DNA from: Candidatus Sphingomonas colombiensis
GTDB lineage: Bacteria; Pseudomonadota; Alphaproteobacteria; Sphingomonadales; Sphingomonadaceae
Assembly (NCBI GenBank): GCA_029202845.1
Contig: CP119315.1
Span: forward strand, 1,636,001 to 1,700,000
Direction: 5' to 3'
Length of the DNA: 64,000 nucleotides
Part shown: positions 17,811 through 27,042 of the stretch, piece after piece
How the letters are laid out: the number at the start of each line of letters is the position of its first letter
How positions within the stretch are numbered: position 1 is the first letter of the stretch
Program-made: the position numbers and the translations under genes
Notes under the pieces: model-generated
Told to the model about the DNA's origin: nothing
Seen by the model: only the letters and a program-made list of their open reading frames with translations
Database searches by the model: none

Positions 17811-19043
17811 ATGGCCGAACATTTCGACGTGTTGATCGTGGGGGGCGGCCATGGCGGTGCCCAGGCGGCGGTGGCGCTCCGGCAGCGCAAATTCGCCGGC
17901 ACGATCGCGATCGTCGGGGACGAGCCGGAACTGCCTTATGAACGCCCGCCGCTTTCCAAGGACTATCTGTCGCGCGAAAAGGAGTTTGAGCGCATCCTGA
18001 TCCGCCCGGCGAGCTTCTGGGCCGACAAACAGGTGACGATGCTGCTCGGCCGGCGCGTCACGGCGGTCGATCCGGCGGCGCATCAGGTGACGACGGCGGA
18101 CGGCGCGGAGATTGGCTATGGCACGCTAGTCTGGGCGACTGGCGGCAGCCCGCGCCGGTTGACCTGCGATGGCCATGATCTTGCCGGCGTCCACGCGGTG
18201 CGCACCCGCGCCGATGTCGATCGGCTGATGGGCGAGCTGGAAACGACCACCCGCATCGTGGTGATCGGCGGCGGCTATATCGGGCTGGAGGCGGCGGCCG
18301 TGCTGTCCAAGCTTGGCAAGCGGGTCACGGTGCTGGAGGCGCTGCCCCGCGTCCTCGCGCGCGTTGCCGGGGAGCCGCTGTCGCGCTTCTATGAGGCGGA
18401 GCATCGCGCGCACGGCGTGGAGGTGCGGCTCGATGCGGCGGTCGCCGGGATCGAAGAGCGCGACGGTGCGGTGAGCGGCGTGCGGATGGCCGATGGCGAG
18501 CTGCTTGAATGCGAGATGGTGATCGTCGGCATCGGCATCGTGCCGGCCGTGGAGCCGCTGCTTGCGGCGGGCGCGGCGGGTGGCAACGGTGTCGAGGTTG
18601 ACGAATTGTGCCGCACGAACCTGCCGGATGTCTATGCGATCGGCGATTGCGCCGCGCACGAGAACGGCTTCGCCGATGGCGCGCGCATCCGGCTCGAATC
18701 GGTCCAGAACGCCAATGATCAGGCGACGACGGTGGCCAAGTCGATCATGGGTGAACCGCAGCGCTATGATGCCGTACCGTGGTTCTGGTCGAACCAATAT
18801 GATCTGAAACTTCAGACCGTTGGCCTTTCGATCGGGCACGATCAGGTCGTGTTGCGCGGCGATCCGCTCGCTCGCTCGTTCAGCGTGCTGTATCTGAAAC
18901 AGGGACAGGTGATCGCGCTCGACTGCGTGAACGCCACCAAGGATTATGTGCAGGGCCGCGCGTTGGTGCTCGCCCGGGCGGCGATTGCGCCCGAGCGGCT
19001 TGCGGATGCGAGCGCGCCGCTCAAGGAAATTGCTGCCGGCTGA
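17811..19043 (+). CDS. FAD-dependent ferredoxin/rubredoxin reductase-like oxidoreductase
   Basis: A 410-aa NAD(P)H:ferredoxin-type reductase of the putidaredoxin/rhodocoxin reductase group. It has two dinucleotide-binding folds: VLIVGGGHGGAQAAVALRQ for FAD (residues about 6-24) and IVVIGGGYIGLEAAAVL for NAD (about 147-163), the substrate segment ELPYERPPLSKDYL, and YAIGDCAAHEN near residue 277, which binds FAD. The start at 17811 was picked by homology of the first beta strand; a much longer open frame upstream has no protein-like character. It is 40 bp upstream of the formaldehyde dehydrogenase gene, and no ferredoxin or P450 partner is encoded nearby. Confidence 0.85.
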   Translation: MAEHFDVLIVGGGHGGAQAAVALRQRKFAGTIAIVGDEPELPYERPPLSKDYLSREKEFERILIRPASFWADKQVTMLLGRRVTAVDPAAHQVTTADGAEIGYGTLVWATGGSPRRLTCDGHDLAGVHAVRTRADVDRLMGELETTTRIVVIGGGYIGLEAAAVLSKLGKRVTVLEALPRVLARVAGEPLSRFYEAEHRAHGVEVRLDAAVAGIEERDGAVSGVRMADGELLECEMVIVGIGIVPAVEPLLAAGAAGGNGVEVDELCRTNLPDVYAIGDCAAHENGFADGARIRLESVQNANDQATTVAKSIMGEPQRYDAVPWFWSNQYDLKLQTVGLSIGHDQVVLRGDPLARSFSVLYLKQGQVIALDCVNATKDYVQGRALVLARAAIAPERLADASAPLKEIAAG

Positions 19044-19083
19044 TCGACCGGCGCGAAGTGATAACGACAGGAGTTCACCCCCG

Positions 19084-20190
19084 ATGAAGACCCGTGCCGC
19101 CGTCGCGTTCGAGGCGAAGAAGCCGCTGGAAATCGTCGAACTCGATCTCGAAGGCCCGAAGGCGGGCGAGGTGCTGGTCGAGATCATGGCGACGGGCATC
19201 TGCCACACCGATGCCTATACCCTCGACGGATTCGACAGCGAAGGGTTGTTCCCCTCGGTTCTCGGTCACGAAGGCTGTGGCATCGTGCGCGAAGTGGGGC
19301 CGGGCGTGACGAGCGTCGCGCCGGACGATCACGTCATCCCGCTCTACACGCCCGAATGCCGCCAGTGTAAATCGTGCCTCAGCGGCAAGACCAACCTGTG
19401 CACCGCGATCCGCGCGACGCAGGGCAAGGGGCTGATGCCGGACGGGACGAGCCGGTTCAGCTACAAGGGCCAGACCATCTATCACTATATGGGCTGCTCG
19501 ACCTTCTCGAACTTCACCGTGCTGCCGGAAATCGCGGTCGCGAAGATTCGCACCGACGCGCCGTTCGATACGAGCTGCTATATCGGCTGTGGCGTCACCA
19601 CCGGGGTTGGCGCGGTGGTCAACACCGCCAAGGTCGAGCCGGGCGCAACCGTCATCGTGTTCGGGCTCGGCGGGATCGGGCTGAACGTGATCCAGGGCGC
19701 GAAATTCGCCGGCGCCGCGCGTATCGTTGGCGTGGACATCAACCCGGACCGTGAGGAATGGGGCCGCAGGTTCGGCATGACCGATTTCGTCAATCCGAAC
19801 AATGTCGGCGATATCGTTCAGCATCTTGTCGCGATGACCGATGGCGGCGGCGATTATACGTTCGATTGCACCGGCAATACGGTCGTGATGCGGCAGGCGC
19901 TGGAAAGCGCGCATCGCGGCTGGGGTGAATCGATCGTCATCGGCGTGGCGGAATCGGGTAAGGAAATCTCCACCCGCCCGTTCCAGCTCGTCACCGGGCG
20001 CGTGTGGAAAGGCACCGCGTTTGGCGGCGCGCGCGGACGCACCGATGTGCCGAAGATCGTCGACTGGTATATGAACGGGCTGATCCAGATCGAGCCGATG
20101 ATCACGCACCGGTTGTCGTTGGACGAGATCAACAAGGGCTTCGACCTGATGCACGCTGGCGAGAGTATCCGCAGCGTGGTGGTTTACTGA
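19084..20190 (+). CDS. frmA: S-(hydroxymethyl)glutathione dehydrogenase (class III alcohol dehydrogenase)
   Basis: This zinc- and NAD-dependent enzyme oxidises S-hydroxymethylglutathione, formed from formaldehyde and glutathione, to S-formylglutathione. The 368-aa chain has catalytic zinc ligands in ATGICHTDAYTLDG and GHEGCG, the structural-zinc cysteines in PECRQCKSCLSGKTNLC, the third catalytic ligand in SCYIGCGVTTGVGAV and the Rossmann motif VFGLGGIGLNVIQGAK. The ATG at 19084 follows AGGAGTTCACCCCCG. S-formylglutathione hydrolase follows, so the two-step detoxification pathway is encoded together. The name adhC/flhA is also used for this gene. Confidence 0.96.
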   Translation: MKTRAAVAFEAKKPLEIVELDLEGPKAGEVLVEIMATGICHTDAYTLDGFDSEGLFPSVLGHEGCGIVREVGPGVTSVAPDDHVIPLYTPECRQCKSCLSGKTNLCTAIRATQGKGLMPDGTSRFSYKGQTIYHYMGCSTFSNFTVLPEIAVAKIRTDAPFDTSCYIGCGVTTGVGAVVNTAKVEPGATVIVFGLGGIGLNVIQGAKFAGAARIVGVDINPDREEWGRRFGMTDFVNPNNVGDIVQHLVAMTDGGGDYTFDCTGNTVVMRQALESAHRGWGESIVIGVAESGKEISTRPFQLVTGRVWKGTAFGGARGRTDVPKIVDWYMNGLIQIEPMITHRLSLDEINKGFDLMHAGESIRSVVVY

Positions 20191-20272
20191 TCATCGTGGG
20201 CGGCGGGGTTCGCGCCGCCGCCACATGATCGCGTCACGAGTCCGCGCGCCCGTCGGCCGCAACGGAGGACCA

Positions 20273-21109
20273 ATGGAAACCGTCTCTACCAATCGTGCCT
20301 TTGGCGGCACGCAGGGCGTATATCGTCACGTCTCCTCGGCCACTGGCACGGAGATGACCTTCTCGGTCTATGTCCCGCCGCATGCCGAGGGCGCGAAGCT
20401 GCCGGTGGTATGGTATCTTTCGGGCCTCACCTGCACGCAGGCCAATGTCACCGAAAAGGGCGAGTTTCGTCGTGCTTGCGCCGAACTCGGCCTGATCCTC
20501 GTCGCGCCCGATACCAGTCCGCGCGGCGACGGCGTGCAAGATGACGCGGATGGCGCTTATGATTTCGGGCTCGGCGCGGGCTTCTATGTCGATGCGACCG
20601 AGGCGCCGTGGTCGACGCATTATCGCATGTGGTCCTATGTAACGGAGGAATTGCCGGCGCTGATCGCCGCGAATTTCCCGACCGATCCGGCGCGGCAATC
20701 GATCATGGGGCATTCGATGGGCGGGCATGGCGCGCTGACCATCGGCCTTACCTTCCCCGATCGCTATCGTGCGATTTCCGCCTTTGCGCCGATCGTTGCG
20801 CCATCGCGGGTGCCATGGGGCGAAAAGGCGCTGGGCGGCTATCTCGGGCCGGATCGCGCTGCGTGGCGCGCCCATGATGCGGTCGCGCTGATCGGGGATG
20901 GCGCGCGGGCACCCGCGTTGCTGGTCGATCAGGGCGGCGCGGACCAATTTCTTGAGAGCCAGCTGAAGCCGGAATTGCTTGCGGCGGCATGTGAGAAGGC
21001 CGGCATCCCGCTGACGCTCAGGATCCAACCAGGCTACGACCACAGCTACTATTTCATTTCCAGCTTCATGGCGGATCACCTGCGCTGGCACGCGGAGCGG
21101 CTGGGCTGA
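20273..21109 (+). CDS. fghA: S-formylglutathione hydrolase
   Basis: Hydrolyses S-formylglutathione to formate and glutathione, completing glutathione-dependent formaldehyde oxidation. It has 278 aa and the esterase D fold: the oxyanion/nucleophile segment IMGHSMGGHGAL carries the catalytic Ser, the His is in GYDHSYYFI, and WYLSGLTCTQANVTEKG is the family signature near residue 45. The start at 20273 is selected because GGAGGACC precedes it; an in-frame ATG at 20225 lacks one. Located 82 bp after the dehydrogenase. The symbol frmB is an alternative. Confidence 0.95.
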   Translation: METVSTNRAFGGTQGVYRHVSSATGTEMTFSVYVPPHAEGAKLPVVWYLSGLTCTQANVTEKGEFRRACAELGLILVAPDTSPRGDGVQDDADGAYDFGLGAGFYVDATEAPWSTHYRMWSYVTEELPALIAANFPTDPARQSIMGHSMGGHGALTIGLTFPDRYRAISAFAPIVAPSRVPWGEKALGGYLGPDRAAWRAHDAVALIGDGARAPALLVDQGGADQFLESQLKPELLAAACEKAGIPLTLRIQPGYDHSYYFISSFMADHLRWHAERLG

Positions 21110-21113
21110 GCGT

Positions 21114-22085
21114 TCAGCTCGCGCTTTGATCCATATCCTCCGGCCCGGCGCCTTCGGGTGGTGCGATGTCGCGATGGACACGTACCCCCGCGCTCGTCGT
21201 TGAGCGCGCGACTGCCGGTTTCGCCACGATCGGTGCGCCCGGCGAAACGGGCGCGGCAACGGCGATCACCGCGCCGCTGCGATGAATCGTCACCGAGCCG
21301 ACGAGTTCGCTCTGATTGTCGCCATCGCGATGCACCGTCACGCCATCATTGCCGCTCGCGGTACCGAGCGAGGTGGCGATATCGGGTTCCGCGCCATCGT
21401 AGCGCTGGCGAAAGGCGAGCGCATTCTCCATCGCGTCGCGCCAGCGATAGAAGATATGCGCGCCGACCGCGCCGATCCGCGTGAGGCTCGATGCCCACCA
21501 TGGTAGCACGTAATTGGCGTGATAGTGCGTGGCGGAGCCGACCGGCGCATAGACTTCGCCCGCCAGCGCCGCCGCCGCGACGGCACCGGCGCGCGCCCAG
21601 GCGATTGGTTCGCGCGGGCGCAGCAATGATCCGTCGCAGGTAAAGGTGAACTGGCAGCCGGTGCGCCGCGTCGATCCCTGATAGACCACGCCGCAGACGC
21701 TCTTGGGAAAAGCGCGATCACGCACGCGATTGAGCACCACCTGCGCCACCGCGCGTTCGCCATCGATCGGCTCGGAACGTGCCTCGTAATAAACCGCCTG
21801 CGTCAGGCAATCGAGCGCGCGAGCGGCATCGTCCGGCGATTGCCCGCCCACCTCGAATGCCGGCGCTGCATTGAGGACCGCCGGGCGTGCGAGCTTTGCC
21901 AGCGCGGCTTCCTCGACGATGTCCATCGGCACATCGAGATCGAGTCGCTGAAGCAACTCGCGCGGGTTTTTGATCGGGCGCGCCGCCGCCGTCGCCGCCG
22001 GGGCGTAGGTCGGCGGCCCCGCCTGGGGCACGCACGACGTCGCCAGCACGAGGGCGGGCACGGTGAGAAGAATGGGCCTCAGCAT
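21114..22085 (-). CDS. Cell-wall hydrolase, SleB/hydrolase_2 family
   Basis: A secreted or lipid-anchored protein of 323 aa. The N-terminus is a signal peptide with a possible lipobox (LVLATSC, Cys18). The SleB-like hydrolase domain lies at about residues 88-200 with the typical LTQAVYYEARSEP (catalytic Glu), AVAQVVLNRVRD, CGVVYQGS and ATHYHANYV. These enzymes cleave peptidoglycan. The C-terminal about 100 residues are low-complexity and probably flexible. It is convergent with fghA, with only a few bases between the stops. Confidence 0.85.
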   Translation of the reverse strand: MLRPILLTVPALVLATSCVPQAGPPTYAPAATAAARPIKNPRELLQRLDLDVPMDIVEEAALAKLARPAVLNAAPAFEVGGQSPDDAARALDCLTQAVYYEARSEPIDGERAVAQVVLNRVRDRAFPKSVCGVVYQGSTRRTGCQFTFTCDGSLLRPREPIAWARAGAVAAAALAGEVYAPVGSATHYHANYVLPWWASSLTRIGAVGAHIFYRWRDAMENALAFRQRYDGAEPDIATSLGTASGNDGVTVHRDGDNQSELVGSVTIHRSGAVIAVAAPVSPGAPIVAKPAVARSTTSAGVRVHRDIAPPEGAGPEDMDQSAS

Positions 22086-22238
22086 CGGCTCCGGCGCGAG
22101 TTGTACTGCGGCCGGGGTAAAGGAGAGGGGCTAAGGCACGGTTAACGCAGCCAACTGCGGCCGCTTGCCGCGCGCGCCCTCTTGCCCCACAAACTATGAG
22201 CGCCTTCTGCCGCGCCAATGTTGAGAGGATGACCGGGG

Positions 22239-23510
22239 ATGCAGGACAAGCGCGCGCTTGGGATCTGGGCGGCGCTGGCGCTGGTCGTCGGCAATATGAT
22301 CGGTTCGGGCATTTATCTTCTGCCCGCGACGCTCGCCCCGCTCGGTGCCAACGCGCTGATTGGCTGGGGCGTGACGATCGCGGGCGCGATGTGCCTCGCC
22401 TTCGTTTTCGCGCGGCTGGCCGTGGCGGTGCCGGCGGCGGGGGGCCCCTATGCTTTCGCCAATGCTGCTTTCGGCCCGACGATCGGTTTCGCGGTTGCGT
22501 GGAGCTACTGGGTGTTGGTGTGGGCCGGTAACGGGGCGGTGGCGGTGGCAGTGGTGAGCGCGCTGAGCGTGCCTTTCCCGGCGCTCGGCAGCGGATTGCC
22601 AGCGATCCTTGTCGCGCTGACGCTGATTTGGGGGCTGGTGGCGATCAACATCCACGGCGTCGGGCTTGCCGGCCGTGTGCAGATGGTGACGGCCGGGGTG
22701 AAGCTTGTGCCGCTCGCCGGCGTCGTGCTGCTCGCGGCCTGGCTGTTGTTACGCGATGGTAGCGGCGCGCTGGCCGCCAACCCGCCGGTACCCATCGGCG
22801 CGAACGCGGTGGCGGGGGCGGCAGCGCTCACCTTCTGGGGCTTTCTCGGCGTCGAGTCCGCGACGGTGCCGGCGGACAAGGTGGAAAACCCGACGCGGGT
22901 CGTGCCGCTGGTCACGCTGGCCGGCACCGCGCTTACCGGCGTGGTTTACTTCGCGGTCGCCGCCGCCATCGCGCTGATGATGCCAAGTGGGGAGATCGCC
23001 GCGTCGCCCGCGCCGGTCGCGGCGTTCCTCGGGCGCACTTTTGGTGAGGGAACGGGCGAACTGGTAGCGTTGTTCGCCGCGGTCAGCGCGTTCGGCGCGC
23101 TCAACGGCTTCATCCTGCTGCAAGGCGAAATGCCATGGGCGATGGCGCGCGGTGGTGTGTTTCCGGCGTGGTTTGGCAAGGAAAGCGCGAACGGCACCCC
23201 GGCGCGCGCGCATCTCGTGTCGGGCGTGCTGGTAACGTTGGTGATGGTGCTCAATTATACGGGCAAGACCGGCGACCTGTTCGCTGAGATCGCCTCGATC
23301 AGTCTGGCCGCCGGGATGCTGGCCTATTTCGCCAGTGCGCTGGCGGCGCTGAAGCTGCTGCGAGGCGATTTGCCAGCGAAGATCGCGGCGGTGATCTCGG
23401 CGGGGTTCGTCGCGTGGATGACCTACGGACTGGGGCTGAAGGCCGATTTTTGGGGGTTGGCACTGCTTGGGCTCGGCCTGCCCGTTTATTGGTGGGTGCG
23501 GCGTGGATAG
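22239..23510 (+). CDS. APC-family amino-acid permease
   Basis: A 423-aa inner-membrane transporter with about 12 hydrophobic helices. The first helix bears the unwound-helix signature VVGNMIGSGIYLLPATLA typical of the amino acid-polyamine-organocation superfamily, closest in style to the arginine:agmatine/basic amino-acid antiporter group. The segment TFWGFLGVESATVPADKVENP is the conserved helix 6 region. The ATG at 22239 has GAGGATGACC upstream. Its 3' end overlaps the convergent DUF1275 gene by 25 bases. Substrate unknown. Confidence 0.88.
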   Translation: MQDKRALGIWAALALVVGNMIGSGIYLLPATLAPLGANALIGWGVTIAGAMCLAFVFARLAVAVPAAGGPYAFANAAFGPTIGFAVAWSYWVLVWAGNGAVAVAVVSALSVPFPALGSGLPAILVALTLIWGLVAINIHGVGLAGRVQMVTAGVKLVPLAGVVLLAAWLLLRDGSGALAANPPVPIGANAVAGAAALTFWGFLGVESATVPADKVENPTRVVPLVTLAGTALTGVVYFAVAAAIALMMPSGEIAASPAPVAAFLGRTFGEGTGELVALFAAVSAFGALNGFILLQGEMPWAMARGGVFPAWFGKESANGTPARAHLVSGVLVTLVMVLNYTGKTGDLFAEIASISLAAGMLAYFASALAALKLLRGDLPAKIAAVISAGFVAWMTYGLGLKADFWGLALLGLGLPVYWWVRRG

Positions 23511-24148
23511 GGATCGGACGGCCCGATCCACCGCGCGATCAGCGCCAGCGTGGCCGCCACCACTGCCGCCAGCGCGACGCTGAACGAGCCGATGCGCGGA
23601 TAAAGTATCGCGCCGCTCACCGCCCCGGCGAGCAGCCCCAGCCATAACAAAGCATAAGCGAGCCAGCCGCCCGCCCCGTCGCCCATGAGCGCCGTCGCAA
23701 TGCGCTGACCGAGCTTCACCAGCGTGCCTGTCATATAGGTGACGCCGACCGCCACCTCACCATCGCGCAGGAATACATTGTTCGCCGCGCCCATTGCCGC
23801 CGCCATCGCGAGCGCGGTCCAATTCCCCGCGACGAAACGATCGAGCGCCGCCGCTACCGCCAGCAGCATGGCGGTCAGCGACAGCACCGCCGCCTTGCGC
23901 GCCGTGCCCGTCGCCGCCGCGACCAGCGCCCCCCCGGTGACGCCCGCCACGAACGCGACGATCAGCGCTGCCGCGATAGCCGCCACCGCCGTCTCACCGG
24001 CCAGCCCCACCGCCATTCGCGTGGTGTTGCCGCTCATGAACGAGACGAAAAGGCCGCCGAGCTTCATGAAGCCGATTGCATCTACATAGCCCGCCAGTGC
24101 CGCCAGCGCGGCGGCGAGCATCTGGCGACGGCGGTCATAGCGGAACAC
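23486..24148 (-). CDS. DUF1275 (YoaK-like) membrane protein
   Basis: A 220-aa membrane protein with about six helices. The family signature is seen in ALAGYVDAIGFMKLGGLFVSFMSGNTTRMAVGL at the N-terminus (split: AGYVDAIGFM, FVSFMSGNTTR) and ATYMTGTL-like VGVTYMTGTLVKLGQ further on. The function of DUF1275 is not established. The start is GTG at 24148, two bases after the stop of the upstream oxidoreductase gene, so it probably depends on that gene's translation; ATG at 24121 is an alternative. Last gene of the Rieske oxygenase operon. Confidence 0.85.
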   Translation of the reverse strand: MFRYDRRRQMLAAALAALAGYVDAIGFMKLGGLFVSFMSGNTTRMAVGLAGETAVAAIAAALIVAFVAGVTGGALVAAATGTARKAAVLSLTAMLLAVAAALDRFVAGNWTALAMAAAMGAANNVFLRDGEVAVGVTYMTGTLVKLGQRIATALMGDGAGGWLAYALLWLGLLAGAVSGAILYPRIGSFSVALAAVVAATLALIARWIGPSDPYPRRTHQ

Positions 24149-24150
24149 CG

Positions 24151-25761
24151 TCAGATCGGCAGAAAGCGCCCGACGAGCGAGCGATCACGCAATATCTCAT
24201 GCGCTGCATTGTGGCCCGGCGCGCCGGTGACGCCGCCACCGGGATGCGTGCCCGATCCGCACATGTAGAGCCCCTTCACTGGCGAGCGATAATCGCCATG
24301 GCCGAGCACCGGGCGCGCCGCCCACAGCTGATCGAGGCTCATATGGCCGTGGAAGATGTCGCCCCCGATCAGCCCGAACTTGCGCTCCAGATCGAGCGGG
24401 GAGTGAATCTGCCGCGCGATCACGCTCGCTTTGAAGTTGGGCGCATGATCGTTGACCGTATCGATGATCAGGTCCGCCACTTCTTCGCGCACATCGTCCC
24501 ATGAACGGCCTTCCGACAGCACCGGCGAGAATTGCTGGCAGAACAGGCTGGCGACATGCTGGCCCGGCGGGGCGAGGCTGTCGTCGACCGTGCTCGGAAT
24601 CTTCATCTCGACGATCGGCTTCTTCGACCAGCCGAATTTCTTCGCATCGTCGAACGCCTGGTCCATATAATCCATGCCCGGCGCGATGATGATGCCGGCG
24701 GTGTGATGCTCGGCCTTGTCCTTGCCCGGCAGCGTGGTGAAATCGGGCAGCTCGGACAGCGCCACGTTCATGCGGAACGTGCCCGAGCCGAGCTTGTAAT
24801 TGTCGATCCGCCGCCGGAAATCGGCCGGCAGCTCGCTCGCCTCGACCATGCCGCGATAGAGCACAGCCGGGCCGACATTCGCCGCGACGATGTTCGCCGC
24901 AATCTCCTCGCCGCTTTCCAGCCGCACGCCGGCGGCCTTGCCATTATTGGTCAGCACGCGATCGACCGGGGCTTCGAGCGTGATCTCGACGCCAGCTTCC
25001 TCGCACGCCCGCGCCATCGCCTGCGTGATCGCGCCCATCCCGCCGACCGAATGGCCCCATGCGCCGAGCTTGCCGTTAACCTCGCCGAAGACGTGGTGGA
25101 GCAGTACATAAGCCGATCCGGGGGTGGAGACGCCGGCGAAATTGCCGACCACCGCGTCGAAACCGAATGCGGTCTTGACGTGATCGTCCTCGAACCATCC
25201 ATCAAGGAAATCGCGCGCCGATTTGGTGAACACGTCGAGCAGGTCGCGCTGCGCCTCGATCCCCATCTTGGCGAGCGGCCAGCCTTGCGTCGCGCCGGAC
25301 ATCAGCGCGCGCAGGCCACCGCCGACATTCGGCGGCACCTTGAGCGAGATATCGCGCAGCACCTGCGCCACCTTTTCCAGCGCGGCGTCATAATGCGGAT
25401 AGGCGTCCGCATCCTTCTGATTGAAGCGCGCGAATTCCGCCTGTGTCCGCGCGGTGCCGCCGCCGAGCTTCAGATAGGTGTTCTCAAACGGGAAGAAGTT
25501 GCTGATCGTCCGTTCGATGATGCGATAGCCGTGATCGTGCAGCTTCATGTCCGCGATCACCTTGGGGCGGAGCAGGCTGACGGTGTAGCTCGCGGTCGAA
25601 TTGCGGAAGCCGGGGTGGAATTCCTCCGTCACCGCCGCCCCGCCGACGATATCCCGCCGCTCCAGCACGCGCACCTTGAGGCCCGCGCGGGCGAGATAGA
25701 AAGCGCAGACCAGGCCGTTATGCCCGCCGCCGATGATGATCGCGTCGTATTTCTTCGTCAT
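24151..25761 (-). CDS. FAD-dependent oxidoreductase, PYROXD2/phytoene-desaturase-like
   Basis: A 536-aa flavoprotein of the CrtI/PYROXD2 superfamily. FAD binding is shown by DAIIIGGGHNGLVCAFYLARAG (split: IIIGGGHNGLV, residues 8-18) and LERRDIVGGAAVTEEFHPG, and the C-terminal FAD motif by GLYMCGSGTHPGGGVTGAPGHN. Such proteins are often annotated as phytoene dehydrogenase, but no other carotenoid gene is present and similarity is closer to the human PYROXD2 type, whose reaction is unknown. It lies between the Rieske oxygenase and DUF1275 genes on the same strand and probably acts in the same pathway. Confidence 0.85.
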   Translation of the reverse strand: MTKKYDAIIIGGGHNGLVCAFYLARAGLKVRVLERRDIVGGAAVTEEFHPGFRNSTASYTVSLLRPKVIADMKLHDHGYRIIERTISNFFPFENTYLKLGGGTARTQAEFARFNQKDADAYPHYDAALEKVAQVLRDISLKVPPNVGGGLRALMSGATQGWPLAKMGIEAQRDLLDVFTKSARDFLDGWFEDDHVKTAFGFDAVVGNFAGVSTPGSAYVLLHHVFGEVNGKLGAWGHSVGGMGAITQAMARACEEAGVEITLEAPVDRVLTNNGKAAGVRLESGEEIAANIVAANVGPAVLYRGMVEASELPADFRRRIDNYKLGSGTFRMNVALSELPDFTTLPGKDKAEHHTAGIIIAPGMDYMDQAFDDAKKFGWSKKPIVEMKIPSTVDDSLAPPGQHVASLFCQQFSPVLSEGRSWDDVREEVADLIIDTVNDHAPNFKASVIARQIHSPLDLERKFGLIGGDIFHGHMSLDQLWAARPVLGHGDYRSPVKGLYMCGSGTHPGGGVTGAPGHNAAHEILRDRSLVGRFLPI

Positions 25762-25787
25762 GCCCGTCCCCTAAATCTTGTCGTCCC

Positions 25788-26960
25788 TCAAGCCGCGCGC
25801 GGCCGGCGTGACCATCCCGCAGCAGGCGCGCGATGCAGCCGCGCTTCGGGTATGCGATCCCTGATCTTTCCCGCGAAGCTGCGCAGGCACACCTCGCTCG
25901 CGCCGATCGGCCCGACCGTATAGCTTTGCGAGGCCATGCCCTGCTGGACGCGCTCGATCAGCCAGGTGTCCTCCGCGTTGACGACGCGGTTGATCCGCCA
26001 ATTGGCATAACGCACCAGCTTCATCTCGCGCCGATCATCGGGCAGCGCGAAGCACATCTCGCGCAATACGCATGTCGTCGGCGACGTCGGCAGCCATTGC
26101 ATGAAATCGATCTGATCGGCGTAGATGTCGAACGCCATGTTCGGCCACAGCTTGTAATAGAGCCACAGCCGCTGATTCTGTTCCGGCAAGTGATCCACGC
26201 GCGGCAGATGCTTCTGGTAGAAGCGTTCCCACACATTGTCCGACGGGCGATCGACGAGCTGGCCCGACATCTTGTCGACCCAGCCGGCCGCCTCGATCGC
26301 ATAGCTTTTGCCGAACAGCCGTGTCAGCCCGTCATGCGCGACGGGGATGTGAAGATTGTCGGAATAATTGTCGCCGACGTTCTTCCAGTTCACCGCGCGC
26401 TCACGCAGCCGCACGTCGCTGATCTGGCGCATGTCCTCGAAGCGATAGGGGGCGACCTCCGCGTCATAGGGCGCCATCATCTCCGCCACGGAAGGCCCGC
26501 CATCATCTTCCAGCCGGACGAAGACGAAGCCGCGCCAGGTCGATACCTCGATCGGCACCAGCCCATTGTCCTCCAGCTTCAGCGCGGGATAATCGCGTTT
26601 CATCGGCACGCCCGAAAGCCGCCCGTCGAGTTCATAGGTCCAGGCGTGATACGGGCAGACCAATTTCTTCGCGCAGCCGGAATCGCCCTCCAGAATCCGC
26701 ATCGCGCGATGCCGGCAGACGTTGTGGAACGCGCGGATCGCGCCGTCCTCGCCGCGCACCACCGCCACCTGCTCGCCGAGATAGGCGATAGTGCGCCAGC
26801 CGCCGGGCTGTGCGAGATCGCTTTCGTGGCACACGATCTGCCACGATGGGCGGATCACCCGCGCCATCTCCACGTCGAAGAATTCCGCGTCGGTATAGAT
26901 CCAGCCCGGCAGCGAGAAATCCGCATCGGGATCGACAAGGGGCTGGGCGAGGGTGGCCAT
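25788..26960 (-). CDS. Rieske non-heme iron oxygenase, alpha subunit
   Basis: A 390-aa ring-hydroxylating-type oxygenase. The Rieske [2Fe-2S] ligands are CRHRA (Cys, His) and CPYH (Cys, His) at about residues 80-103. The catalytic-domain signature reads NVGDNYSDNLHIPVAHDGL, giving the two His ligands of the mononuclear iron and the bridging Asp. Start ATG at 26960 has GGAG upstream. It heads the operon with the PYROXD2-like and DUF1275 genes, divergent from a TetR/BetI-like regulator with an operator between them. No beta subunit or dedicated reductase is adjacent. The substrate could be an aromatic acid or a methylated amine; sequence alone does not decide. Confidence 0.88.
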   Translation of the reverse strand: MATLAQPLVDPDADFSLPGWIYTDAEFFDVEMARVIRPSWQIVCHESDLAQPGGWRTIAYLGEQVAVVRGEDGAIRAFHNVCRHRAMRILEGDSGCAKKLVCPYHAWTYELDGRLSGVPMKRDYPALKLEDNGLVPIEVSTWRGFVFVRLEDDGGPSVAEMMAPYDAEVAPYRFEDMRQISDVRLRERAVNWKNVGDNYSDNLHIPVAHDGLTRLFGKSYAIEAAGWVDKMSGQLVDRPSDNVWERFYQKHLPRVDHLPEQNQRLWLYYKLWPNMAFDIYADQIDFMQWLPTSPTTCVLREMCFALPDDRREMKLVRYANWRINRVVNAEDTWLIERVQQGMASQSYTVGPIGASEVCLRSFAGKIRDRIPEARLHRAPAAGWSRRPRAA

Positions 26961-26982
26961 GCGCGCGACTCCGGTTGCTTGC

Positions 26983-26996
26983 TATACGATCGTATA
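26983..26996. promoter_or_regulatory. Perfect 14-bp palindrome, probable TetR operator
   Basis: TATACGATCGTATA is a perfect palindrome in the 82-bp gap between the divergent Rieske oxygenase and TetR genes, 22 bases before the oxygenase ATG. It is the obvious binding site for the adjacent regulator and can control both promoters. Confidence 0.7.
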
Positions 26997-27042
26997 ATAA
27001 GAAAGTGGCGCGGACAATCCCTGTCCGTGATAGCGACGCGAT

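Noticed and set aside
24151..25761. Carotenoid (phytoene) desaturase
   Set aside because: The fold is right, but no crtB/crtY-type gene is nearby and the motifs are closer to PYROXD2; the neighbours suggest a catabolic operon.
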